Origin: Eupransor demetentiae
GTDB taxonomy: Bacteria; Bacillota; Bacilli; Lactobacillales; Lactobacillaceae
Assembly: GCF_963930865.1 (NCBI RefSeq)
Contig: NZ_CAWVOH010000001.1
Location: forward strand, 248,001-312,000
DNA length: 64,000 nt
Reading direction: 5' to 3'
The stretch's first letter is position 1; each line of letters opens with the position of its first letter. Below, piece by piece: positions 1 through 7,696 of the stretch. Position numbers and translations under genes: made by a program. The notes under the pieces were generated by a model that worked only from the letters and a program-made list of their open reading frames with translations, made no database searches and was not told where the DNA came from.

Positions 1-1
1 C

Positions 2-442
2 GAATCAATTTTGACCGCCAAGGCCTACTTTAATCAGGTGCAAGTCATTCACAGTTTGGCTGAAATTCAGGAACCAATTTTAAAAATCACGACCAATATT
101 GCCGGTAACTCGGAGCAGTTTATTGACCAAATTCAAGCGGCCTTAGGCGACTTAGTTCATGTAACCACCTCTGGTTATGGTTCCGTTGATATCGTTAACC
201 CCCAGGTCAACAAGGCCGAGGGTTTGGCTCACTTGGGTCAGCACTGGCAAATTGAAGCGAGTGAAATGATGGCTTTTGGCGATGGCTGTAACGATATAGA
301 AATGTTAGACTATGTAGGAAAGCCGTTCATGATGCCAAATAGCGATGAACGCCTCTTCGACCGGGGCTACTCTGCAGCTCTGGCGAATAACAATCGAGAC
401 GGGGTTCTCAAAACTATTTGCGACTACCTCGACTTGCATTAA
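2..442 (+). CDS. HAD-superfamily (Cof-type) sugar/nucleotide phosphatase, N-terminus cut off by window edge
   Basis: The reading frame is open to the left edge, so the start lies outside the window and only about 146 C-terminal residues are visible. The segment MAFGDGCNDIEMLDYVGKPF carries the HAD motif IV (GDGxND) with the acidic residues that bind Mg2+, followed by the usual Cof/YidA-type C-terminal tail. Such proteins are cytoplasmic phosphatases of sugar phosphates, FMN or similar metabolites; the substrate cannot be read from the sequence. It ends 24 bases before the sortase gene and may share its transcript. The family call is firm, the substrate unknown. Confidence 0.85.
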   Translation, partial: ESILTAKAYFNQVQVIHSLAEIQEPILKITTNIAGNSEQFIDQIQAALGDLVHVTTSGYGSVDIVNPQVNKAEGLAHLGQHWQIEASEMMAFGDGCNDIEMLDYVGKPFMMPNSDERLFDRGYSAALANNNRDGVLKTICDYLDLH

Positions 443-466
443 AATCGTAAAAGAAGGATTAATACA

Positions 467-1282
467 ATGAAGCTTTTCAAAAAGTGGTGGTTCTGGCTTA
501 TAGCAACTGTAGTATTTGCAACGATTGGTGCTGTTTATGTCTATAATGGTTTGCCAGCCAACAGCCCAGTTAAGAACGCTGGCCGTAAAGTCGCCCAGTC
601 ACTACCCGTTAAGCAGTACTCGAATAAGCAACGTGATGAGATTAAAGACAAGGTCATGAAAAATGATGCTAAGAAGTTAAATCTCACCAAGCAGGGGTGG
701 GTTGCATTTCCTGATTTTGACATTTTCATGCCAATCTACGACAATGCATACTCCGCTGCGGCCTTGAATGCTGGTGCTAACACCTCGCAAAAGGGCAGCA
801 CTCCTGTCCCAACCATGGGCGAAGGAAACTACACCCTTGCCGCCCATAACTGGGACGATGGACAAACTGGTTTCTCAGCCTTACAGCAATACAAGGGCCA
901 GAATTCACCTTACCTTGTCCAGGGGCAAACGGGTGGATCTGACTGGTTGAACGGCAAGAAGATTTACATGGCCAATGCCAAGGGAATCTATACCTACACG
1001 CTTAAGACTCAGACCACGGTTGATGAAAATGATGTTGCTCCTTTGGATGTCAATGCCCGTATCAACGGTAAGCCTAAGCTAACGATTATTTCATGTCTCT
1101 TCCCCAATATTGACTACCGTATCATTACTAATGCTCAATACACGGATTTTGTCAGTTGGAAGAAGGCACCGGATAAGTTGATTGCCCAGTTCGATTCAAG
1201 CAAGCATCGTGATAATACTTTGCCTGAGGGAACGACTGCGAGTGGTAATTCGTCATCCTCATCGTCTTCAAAGAAGAATTAA
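467..1282 (+). CDS. srtA: Sortase (class A-like transpeptidase)
   Basis: A 271-residue protein with a short basic N-terminus and one membrane segment (about residues 8-27), then an extracellular sortase beta-barrel. The catalytic triad is visible: His127 in TLAAHNWDDG, Cys210 in LTIISC (the TLxTC-type motif) and Arg218 in DYRIIT. Sortases cleave LPxTG-like signals of secreted proteins and join them to lipid II, so the protein acts on the outer face of the membrane. The C-terminal tail is a low-complexity Ser run ending in KKN. The ribosome binding site is AGAAGGA, 8 bases before ATG. No substrate protein is encoded nearby, as is usual for a housekeeping sortase. Confidence 0.85.
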   Translation: MKLFKKWWFWLIATVVFATIGAVYVYNGLPANSPVKNAGRKVAQSLPVKQYSNKQRDEIKDKVMKNDAKKLNLTKQGWVAFPDFDIFMPIYDNAYSAAALNAGANTSQKGSTPVPTMGEGNYTLAAHNWDDGQTGFSALQQYKGQNSPYLVQGQTGGSDWLNGKKIYMANAKGIYTYTLKTQTTVDENDVAPLDVNARINGKPKLTIISCLFPNIDYRIITNAQYTDFVSWKKAPDKLIAQFDSSKHRDNTLPEGTTASGNSSSSSSSKKN

Positions 1283-1285
1283 GTT

Positions 1286-1310
1286 AAAGGCAGCCTTGTG
1301 TTGCCTTTTT
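1286..1310 (+). terminator. Intrinsic terminator after the sortase gene
   Basis: AAAGGCA and TGCCTTT form a short stem with a 9-base loop followed by T residues, directly after the sortase stop codon. It separates the sortase from ruvA. Confidence 0.7.
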
Positions 1311-1331
1311 CAGTAAAAAAGAAAGATTGCT

Positions 1332-1931
1332 ATGTACGAATACATCAAAGGTTTAATCACGGCTATTACGCCTGCCTATCTTGTTTTGGAAAGCCAAGCT
1401 GGTGTGGCCTACCGCCTTTATACTGCTAATCCTTACCGTTTTGATGAAGGGCAAAATGCCCAGGTCTACGTTGAACAAATCGTTCGGGAAAACGAAATGA
1501 CTTTGTATGGTTTTGCTTCAGCCAATGAAAAAGCGGTCTTTGAAAAATTGCTGGCGGTTTCCGGCATTGGCCCTAAGTCAGCTTTGGCCATTTTAGCGGG
1601 GGATGATTTGTCTGGAGTTGTTGCTGCCATTGAAGCCGGCGACGTCAACTTCCTCGTCCAGTTCCCCGGTGTGGGGAAAAAAACGGCCCAGCAGATTGTC
1701 TTGGACTTGCAGGGTAAGCTTGATGAACTGAAACTGGAATTGGGGACTGCCTCAGCACAAGCAGTTTCACCTCAGCAACAATCCTTGGCCAACTGGGAAG
1801 ATGCGGCTGAAGCCTTGTTGGCATTGGGATACAAGAAAAAAGATATCCAAAAAATCGCCAGTCAGTTGGAAGGCAAAGCCGACACGACCGAGGACTATAT
1901 TTCCCAGGCCCTCAGGCTTTTGGTGCACTAG
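1332..1931 (+). CDS. ruvA: Holliday junction branch migration protein RuvA
   Basis: A 199-residue protein, the usual RuvA length. It starts MYEYIKGLI, typical of the OB-fold domain I. It has the two helix-hairpin-helix segments of domain II (around FEKLLAVSGIGPKSALAIL and FPGVGKKTAQQIV) and a C-terminal domain III (about residues 150-199) that would contact RuvB. It binds four-way junctions and loads the RuvB helicase. The next gene is not ruvB but a deoxynucleoside kinase, so the ruvAB pair is split or ruvB lies elsewhere. No cysteine is present. Confidence 0.95.
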   Translation: MYEYIKGLITAITPAYLVLESQAGVAYRLYTANPYRFDEGQNAQVYVEQIVRENEMTLYGFASANEKAVFEKLLAVSGIGPKSALAILAGDDLSGVVAAIEAGDVNFLVQFPGVGKKTAQQIVLDLQGKLDELKLELGTASAQAVSPQQQSLANWEDAAEALLALGYKKKDIQKIASQLEGKADTTEDYISQALRLLVH

Positions 1932-1997
1932 TTCTGGCTTGCTAGTCGGTCATTTTTTCGGTATGCTTAATTGACGAAACAACAGTTGGAGGATTGT

Positions 1998-2630
1998 ATG
2001 GTGATCATTACTGCAGGGATGATTGGGGTTGGTAAAACAACTCTTACGGGACTTATTGCAAAGCACTTTGAAACGCAGGCTTTCTACGAGCCAGTGGGGG
2101 ACAATCCTGTTTTGCCTCTATATTATTCAGACCCTGAACAGTATGGCTTCCTCCTTCAAATTTTCTTTTTGAACCGCCGCTTTGAAATGATTAAGAAGGC
2201 CCTGGCCGACGACAATAACGTCTTGGACCGTTCGATTTATGAAGATGAGCTCTTCACGGAAGAAAACCACAAGGACGGTAACATTTCAGATATGGAAATG
2301 GCCGTCTACCACGACCTCATGGCCCACATGATGGGGGAGCTGGAAGAAATGCCGAAGAAGGCCCCGGACCTCTTGGTTTATGCTGAAACGGATTTTGATA
2401 CCATCTTGCACCGCATCAAAAAGCGCGGTCGTGACTACGAGCAGTTCGATGATAACCAGGAATTGCGCGATTACTACTACAAGATTTGGAAGGCCTACCA
2501 CGCTTGGTACGAGAACTACGACGTTTCACCTAAGATTAAGGTGGACTTGCAAACTTATGATTTGGAAGAAGAAAAGAATCAAGCGATTGTCTTAAAGCAG
2601 ATTGAAGATGCTTTGGCTAAGATTCGCTAA
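1998..2630 (+). CDS. Deoxynucleoside kinase (dAK/dGK family)
   Basis: This kinase phosphorylates deoxynucleosides for the salvage route to dNTPs. The P-loop is ITAGMIGVGKTTL near the N-terminus, the ERS-like motif is seen as DRSIYEDELF, and a lid Arg cluster (HRIKKRGRDYEQ) follows, all as in the bacterial deoxyadenosine/deoxyguanosine kinases. An upstream in-frame TTG at 1971 exists, but a strong GGAGG at 1988-1992, five bases before ATG 1998, decides the start, giving 210 residues. LAB usually carry two such kinases in tandem with split specificity; only one is here, so which deoxynucleoside it prefers is open. Confidence 0.88.
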   Translation: MVIITAGMIGVGKTTLTGLIAKHFETQAFYEPVGDNPVLPLYYSDPEQYGFLLQIFFLNRRFEMIKKALADDNNVLDRSIYEDELFTEENHKDGNISDMEMAVYHDLMAHMMGELEEMPKKAPDLLVYAETDFDTILHRIKKRGRDYEQFDDNQELRDYYYKIWKAYHAWYENYDVSPKIKVDLQTYDLEEEKNQAIVLKQIEDALAKIR

Positions 2631-2631
2631 T

Positions 2632-2663
2632 AAAAAAACGTCCCAGTGAAGGGACGTTTTTTT
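2632..2663. terminator. Bidirectional intrinsic terminator
   Basis: ACGTCCC and GGGACGT form a stem flanked by A7 and T7, so it works in both directions. It lies between the convergent kinase and mscL genes and overlaps the mscL stop codon. Confidence 0.85.
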
Positions 2664-3057
2664 ATTTTGCTTTTTTACTTTGTTCTTCCAACAAGTCTTT
2701 GATTTGCTGAAGGAGGACCACCTGAGGGTCGGGTTTTGCGGCCTTGCGATGGGGCTTGATGAAAAAGTGGTTGATGAATTTCACGAGCAAGAAAACAATG
2801 AAGGCGGTAATCAAGAAGTTGATTAAGTCATTCAAGAATTCACCATAAGTGAAGACCAAGTTCTTTGTCACAACCAACTTCAAATTCGTTAGGTTCGACT
2901 CGCGGCCGGTGAAGAAACCGACCAAGGGGTTAATCAAGTTGGTCGTGGTTGACTTAACCAAGCCAGTGAAGGCACCACCAATGATGACACCAATGGCCAT
3001 GTCCATCACGTTACCATGATCAAGGAAGGAACGAAAATCTTTCAATAAGTGCTTCAT
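2662..3057 (-). CDS. mscL: Large-conductance mechanosensitive channel MscL
   Basis: A 131-residue membrane protein that forms the homopentameric emergency valve opened by membrane tension in hypo-osmotic shock. The N-terminal amphipathic helix (MKHLLKDFRSFLDHGN) leads into the first membrane segment with the conserved gate pattern VMDMAIGVIIGGAF. A periplasm-type loop and a second membrane segment (LINFLITAFIVFLLV) follow, and then a charged C-terminal helix bundle. Length and order match the family. It is preceded by an AAGAAAGG ribosome binding site and follows rqcH on the same strand by 18 bases. Confidence 0.95.
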   Translation of the reverse strand: MKHLLKDFRSFLDHGNVMDMAIGVIIGGAFTGLVKSTTTNLINPLVGFFTGRESNLTNLKLVVTKNLVFTYGEFLNDLINFLITAFIVFLLVKFINHFFIKPHRKAAKPDPQVVLLQQIKDLLEEQSKKAK

Positions 3058-3075
3058 ATTCAGTTAAAACCTTTC

Positions 3076-4779
3076 TTATTTTTTATTGAGGCGCATTTTT
3101 TCAACGTCTTCAAATTTAGGAGTGACATAGAGGGTCTGTTGCCCTTCGAAAATAACGTAACCGGGTTTGGAACCGTTCGGTTTGCGTAACTTGCCGGCTG
3201 GTAGGTAATCGACCGGAACGTTAGCAGAATCGCGGGACTTGGAGAAGTAAGCGGCGAGTTCGGCGGCTTCCGTCAGGGTTTCAGGACTCGGATGGTCAGA
3301 GTGAATAATGACGTGGGAACCCGGAATCTTTTGCACGTGGAGCCAAATATTGGAGCGGTTGCTCTTTTTGAGGGAGAGCCGTTCGTTTTGTAAGTTGTTC
3401 TTACCAACTTCAATGAGGGTACCGTCCGAACTTTCAAAGCGGTCGGGCTGTGAAACCTTGGGCTTGAGCTTGTTCTTCTTTTGCACGCGGAGGTAACCTT
3501 CTTGCTGCAGTTCTAGCTTAATGTCGGCCACGTCCTTAGGCGAAGCTACTTCGAGCTGGGCAGCAATTTGATTGAAGTAATCAATTTCAGCCTGCGTTTT
3601 CTCGAGCTGTTCGTCGACGAAGTCCTTCGCCGTTCGCAGCTTGCGATACTTGTGGAAGTACTTTTCAGCGTTCTTCAAACCATCCAAACGAGGATCAACC
3701 GCAATCTTGATTAGCTTATTATTATCGTAGTAGTTCTCAATCTCAACGGACTGCATTCCCTTATGAACCAAGTGAGGGTAGGTGATGAGCAGGTCACCCT
3801 TAACCTTGTACTGGTCGGCGTGGGCACTTTCTTCCAGTGTCTCTTCCAACTTCTTTTTCTTGCTGCGGTTCTTCTTTTGTTCGTTTTTAACCAAACGAAT
3901 GAGGGAGCCGGCTTGCTGGTTAACGCGTTCCCGTTCTGCCTTACCGACGTAGTAGGCGTCCAGCAGTTCGCCCAGAGTATCAAAATAACGGCGGCTAACT
4001 TCGACCGGGCTAGGCCAATCAAAGGGGGCAAAGCTGGTCTTGCCCTTGCTATCAGTTAGCAGAGTTGGCTTCAAGTCGTTGAAACCATTCAGCCAGTTTT
4101 TAGCATTGGCCAGTGAATCCCCGTCTGCTTTCAAAGCCAGGGCCAAGGACTGGGCAGCCTGACTGGAGAAGCCTTGATAAGTACTTTGAATGGCACTCGG
4201 CCAATCTTCATAAGGCTGATCCAAGCAAATCTTGGCTAGTGGCTTTAAATCCGACTCAAAGGGATTAATTAAGTCCTGAGCTGGTGGCAAGCGGTAAGTT
4301 GCTCCTGGAATCAAGGAACGAACACGGTTCTGGTCCGGCGAAACGTGTTTAATCAAATCGAGAATGCGTTGGTCCTTTTGTCGAATCAAGAAGAGGTTGG
4401 AATGCCGACCCATCATTTCTAATGTAAGCGAAAGGGTCTGCCGGTCGCCGAGTTCATCATGGGTTTGTACGTAAAGATTGATGATGCGGTCATTATCGAC
4501 CTGTTCAATCTTATCTAAACGAGCCCCTTCGAGGTTGCGGCGCAAGAACATGGCAAAACCCGGTGCCACCTGTGGATTTTCGTAAGGAATCCGGGTAATT
4601 TGGGCGCGGGCATAGGAAGGGTGGGCGCTCAAAAGCAAGGGATAGTTGGTCCCGTTTTGGCGGACGACCAGCACAATTTCGTTAGGATAGGGCTGGTGCA
4701 CCTTGGTAATGCGGCCACCCGTGACGTATTGATTCAATTCATTGACCATGGCATGGGTGAAAAGTCCATCGAGTGGCAT
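3076..4779 (-). CDS. rqcH: NFACT family ribosome quality control protein RqcH (fibronectin-binding protein A homologue)
   Basis: A 567-residue NFACT protein. It has the NFACT-N domain at the start (MPLDGLFTHAMVNELNQ...GRITKVHQPYPNEI), a middle helical/coiled-coil stretch rich in Lys/Glu (about residues 290-420), and the NFACT-R domain near the end (SNIWLHVQKIPGSHVII). Homologues bind stalled 50S-peptidyl-tRNA complexes and add C-terminal alanine tails for degradation. The older name reflects surface fibronectin binding in streptococci; no signal peptide is seen here. Only one cysteine was noticed. Confidence 0.92.
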   Translation of the reverse strand: MPLDGLFTHAMVNELNQYVTGGRITKVHQPYPNEIVLVVRQNGTNYPLLLSAHPSYARAQITRIPYENPQVAPGFAMFLRRNLEGARLDKIEQVDNDRIINLYVQTHDELGDRQTLSLTLEMMGRHSNLFLIRQKDQRILDLIKHVSPDQNRVRSLIPGATYRLPPAQDLINPFESDLKPLAKICLDQPYEDWPSAIQSTYQGFSSQAAQSLALALKADGDSLANAKNWLNGFNDLKPTLLTDSKGKTSFAPFDWPSPVEVSRRYFDTLGELLDAYYVGKAERERVNQQAGSLIRLVKNEQKKNRSKKKKLEETLEESAHADQYKVKGDLLITYPHLVHKGMQSVEIENYYDNNKLIKIAVDPRLDGLKNAEKYFHKYRKLRTAKDFVDEQLEKTQAEIDYFNQIAAQLEVASPKDVADIKLELQQEGYLRVQKKNKLKPKVSQPDRFESSDGTLIEVGKNNLQNERLSLKKSNRSNIWLHVQKIPGSHVIIHSDHPSPETLTEAAELAAYFSKSRDSANVPVDYLPAGKLRKPNGSKPGYVIFEGQQTLYVTPKFEDVEKMRLNKK

Positions 4780-4865
4780 AGCAATTCCTTTCTACAGTAC
4801 AAAAACGTTTAATTCTTCCTATATATTATAACGGCAATGTTGCCTTAGAACTAGTCCAATAATAA

Positions 4866-4895
4866 AAAAGCCTAGCATCATACTAGGCTTTTCCA
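4866..4895 (-). terminator. Terminator after ridA
   Basis: AAAAGCCTAG and CTAGGCTTTT form a ten-base stem. On the minus strand it is followed by T residues, and it lies directly downstream of ridA, closing the ilvB-ilvC-ilvA-ridA group. Flanking A/T runs make activity in both directions possible. Confidence 0.85.
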
Positions 4896-4897
4896 AT

Positions 4898-5278
4898 TTA
4901 AAATTCTGCTTGTACTTCAATTTCGACTAGTGCTCCAGCGGGTAGCGCTGCCACTTGGACAGTCGAACGAGCTGGTAAGGTCTTCACCTCGGCGAAAAAA
5001 TCGGCATAGACCAAATTCACCAGAGCAAAGTCTGCTACGTTGGTCATGAAAATGGTTGTTTTAACGACGTTGTCCGGAGTGAGGCCGGCGGACTTTAGCA
5101 CGGCCCCAACGTTCTTTAGCGCCTGTTGGGCTTGTTGACCTAGCGTAGGAGCCAGGGACTTCGTTTTGGGATCTAAACCAATCTGACCGGAGCAATAGAG
5201 GGTTTGCCCTGATTGGACGGCTTGGCTATATGGTCCTAAGGCTTCGGGGGCGGCATCAGTTTGATAGGCTTTCTTCAT
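4898..5278 (-). CDS. ridA: RidA family enamine/imine deaminase
   Basis: A 126-residue YjgF/YER057c/UK114 protein. RidA hydrolyses the reactive 2-aminoacrylate and 2-aminocrotonate released by PLP dehydratases such as IlvA, protecting other PLP enzymes. The core motifs are present: YSQAV, SGQIGLDP, and LPARSTVQVAALP with the essential Arg at residue 104 and the conserved Glu at 119. It sits 17 bases downstream of ilvA, the enzyme that makes its substrate, so the two are very probably co-transcribed and functionally coupled. Confidence 0.95.
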   Translation of the reverse strand: MKKAYQTDAAPEALGPYSQAVQSGQTLYCSGQIGLDPKTKSLAPTLGQQAQQALKNVGAVLKSAGLTPDNVVKTTIFMTNVADFALVNLVYADFFAEVKTLPARSTVQVAALPAGALVEIEVQAEF

Positions 5279-5295
5279 GATAATTCCTTTCTTTA

Positions 5296-6570
5296 TTAGA
5301 CGAGCATTTCGTATAGGGAGTGGTTTTCTTCGAGATTAATGTAGTGGGGGTCAAATTCGGCTAGGTTCTGGAGTAATGGGGCTTTGTTTTCCAAGCAACC
5401 TAATTGAACGCCGATTAACACCGGCCCCTTAGCGCGATTCATTTTCTTGGTATATTCGAAACGGTTGATGTCGTCGCCATCCTGCAAAACTTGGTTAACC
5501 ACATACTTCAAAGCACCGGCGCGTTGGGGGAAGTTGACCAGGAAGTAAAGCTGGTAACCTTCATAAATTAGGGAACGCTCCTTGATTTCCTGCATACGGT
5601 CGATATCGTTGTTACCGCCGCTGACGACGCAGACGACCGTCTTGCCCTGTAGCTCATCTTTGAGCCCTTCTAGAGCAGCAACACTGAGTGCCCCAGCGGG
5701 TTCAGCAACGATGGCGCATTTACTATACAGCTCCAAGATGCTCGAACAGACTTGGCCCTCGGGCACAGCGACCAACTGGTCGACCGTTTGCTTCGCATTT
5801 TGATAGGTGAGCTGACCCACTGTTTTGACAGCCGCGCCATCAACAAATTTATCGACGCTTTCTAAGGTAGTGGGGTGGCTTTCTTTAAAGGCCAAATCCA
5901 TCGAAGCGGCCCCGGCCGGCTCGACCCCAATTAACTTGGTTTGCGGACTAACACTTTTCGTATAAGCACCGACACCGGAAATCAAGCCACCGCCACCAAC
6001 GGCAGTTAAGAGGTAATCGACGTCCAAGTCCTCGTCTTTCGCATCGTTAAAAATTTCAACCGCCAGGCTACCTTGACCGGCCATGGTGCGTAAGTCGTCA
6101 AATGGTGGGATAAAGGTTAAATGGTGTTCATCACAGTATTCAAACGCCGCGGCTTGAGCAGCATCGAAAGTGTCACCCACGAGTTGAATCTTGGCGTTTT
6201 CTTGCCCGAAAAATTTAACCTGGTCAACCTTTTGCTTGGGTGTCGTAGTGGGCATGAAAATGACGGAAGGAATGTTTAATTGATGACTAGTCCAAGCAAC
6301 GCCCTGGGCGTGGTTACCGGCACTTGCGCAAACCACACCTTTTTGCCGCTGGTCTGCTGGCGTTTCCATAATGGCGTAGTAGGCCCCGCGAATCTTAAAG
6401 GAACGAACTTCCTGTAAGTCCTCACGCTTTAAGTAAACCCGGCAATCGTATTTTTGCGACAGGTAGGGGTTGTATTCGAGTGGGGTGTGTTTGACAACTT
6501 TTTTAAGGACCTGATAAGCCGCCAAGACTGCTTGGGGGCTCAACAAGCCAGCGGGCTGTGAGTCAGTCAT
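5296..6570 (-). CDS. ilvA: Threonine ammonia-lyase (threonine dehydratase)
   Basis: This enzyme converts L-threonine to 2-oxobutanoate and ammonia, the entry step for isoleucine. The 424-residue protein has the fold-type II PLP core with Lys59 in SFKIRGAYY as the Schiff-base lysine, and the glycine-rich phosphate loop AVGGGGLISG. One ACT-like regulatory domain follows (about residues 335-424, from YQLYFLVNFPQRAGAL). A single C-terminal domain is the short form seen in B. subtilis rather than the two-domain E. coli form; isoleucine inhibition is likely but not certain. It is third in the operon after ilvB and ilvC. Confidence 0.95.
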   Translation of the reverse strand: MTDSQPAGLLSPQAVLAAYQVLKKVVKHTPLEYNPYLSQKYDCRVYLKREDLQEVRSFKIRGAYYAIMETPADQRQKGVVCASAGNHAQGVAWTSHQLNIPSVIFMPTTTPKQKVDQVKFFGQENAKIQLVGDTFDAAQAAAFEYCDEHHLTFIPPFDDLRTMAGQGSLAVEIFNDAKDEDLDVDYLLTAVGGGGLISGVGAYTKSVSPQTKLIGVEPAGAASMDLAFKESHPTTLESVDKFVDGAAVKTVGQLTYQNAKQTVDQLVAVPEGQVCSSILELYSKCAIVAEPAGALSVAALEGLKDELQGKTVVCVVSGGNNDIDRMQEIKERSLIYEGYQLYFLVNFPQRAGALKYVVNQVLQDGDDINRFEYTKKMNRAKGPVLIGVQLGCLENKAPLLQNLAEFDPHYINLEENHSLYEMLV

Positions 6571-6624
6571 ATTAAAATTCCTTCCTATTATATGTACAAA
6601 GGGGATAATCCCCTTATGAAAATC

Positions 6625-7635
6625 TTAGTCGCTGTACTTGTCAGCGGCGTCAACGAATGGCATCATGGCACGTAGTTCAGCACCAACTTCTGACAACTTT
6701 GACTGTTCCATCTTTTCGCGTTCTGCGTAAAGCTTCTTGAAGCCATTACGGTAGTCGTCCATGTATTCCTTAGCGAAGGTTCCATCTTGGATTTCCTTCA
6801 AGCTTTGTTGCATGGCCTTCTTTGATTCAGCATTGATGACGCGTGGGCCAGTAACGTATGAACCAAATTCAGAAGTGTTGGAACAATCGCGGTACATCTT
6901 TGAGAAACCACCTTCGTAGATCAAATCTGCGATTAACTTCATTTCGTGTTGTACTTCGAAGTAGGCCAATTCTGGTGAGTAACCAGCTTCAGTCAAGACT
7001 TCAAAACCAGTTTCGATAAGGGCAGTCAAGCCACCCATCAAAACGTTTTGTTCTCCGAAGAGATCTTCGTCAGTTTCTTCCTTAAAGGTGGTCTTCATCA
7101 AACCGGCACGTGCGGCACCATTACCCTTGGCAAATTCCTTAGCAGAATCTTCGGCATGACCTGAGAAGTCCTGGTAAGTGGCGTACAATGCGGGAACACC
7201 AAAACCTTCCTTGTAAGTACGGCGGCAAAGGTTTCCTGGACCCTTAGGGGCCATCATAACCACGTCAACGTTCTTTGGCGCAACGATTTCCTTGTAATTG
7301 ATGTTGAAACCGTGGGAGAAGCCCAAAGTGTTGCCTTCTTCCAAATTATCAGCGATTTCTTCTGTATAGATGTCAGGTTGATTTTCATCAGGGGCCAAAA
7401 CTTGAATCCAGTCTGCCTTCTTTGCTGCTTCGGCAACGGAGTACACTTCAAAGCCATCCTTCTTGGCGGCGTCAAAGGACTTACCGGGACGAACACCGAT
7501 GATGACATGGTAACCGGAGTCGCGCAAGTTGTTCGCCTGGGCATGACCCTGGGCACCATAGCCGATGAAGGCGATGGTCTTACCATCAAGGTAGTTCGTA
7601 GTAACATCTTTTTCATAAAGCATTTCAACAGACAT
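6625..7635 (-). CDS. ilvC: Ketol-acid reductoisomerase (class I)
   Basis: IlvC carries out the Mg2+-dependent alkyl shift and NADPH reduction of acetolactate or acetohydroxybutyrate. At 336 residues it is the short class I form. The Rossmann motif IAFIGYGAQGHAQANNL is followed by the VRPGKSFD loop, which determines cofactor preference and looks NADPH-type. Conserved catalytic segments include MMAPKGPG and the acidic metal ligands in DLFGEQNVLMGG, and the C-terminal knotted domain is complete. It lies 61 bases after ilvB and 54 bases before ilvA. Confidence 0.97.
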   Translation of the reverse strand: MSVEMLYEKDVTTNYLDGKTIAFIGYGAQGHAQANNLRDSGYHVIIGVRPGKSFDAAKKDGFEVYSVAEAAKKADWIQVLAPDENQPDIYTEEIADNLEEGNTLGFSHGFNINYKEIVAPKNVDVVMMAPKGPGNLCRRTYKEGFGVPALYATYQDFSGHAEDSAKEFAKGNGAARAGLMKTTFKEETDEDLFGEQNVLMGGLTALIETGFEVLTEAGYSPELAYFEVQHEMKLIADLIYEGGFSKMYRDCSNTSEFGSYVTGPRVINAESKKAMQQSLKEIQDGTFAKEYMDDYRNGFKKLYAEREKMEQSKLSEVGAELRAMMPFVDAADKYSD

Positions 7636-7696
7636 AATATTTCTCCTAGTTGTGTGTAGTCGATCATTTTGATCGGGTGTGTTTGATATGGCTACC

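Noticed and set aside
7254..7659. Overlapping frames on both strands at the ilvC 5' end
   Set aside because: Low-complexity translations without signals; ilvC is complete and intact.
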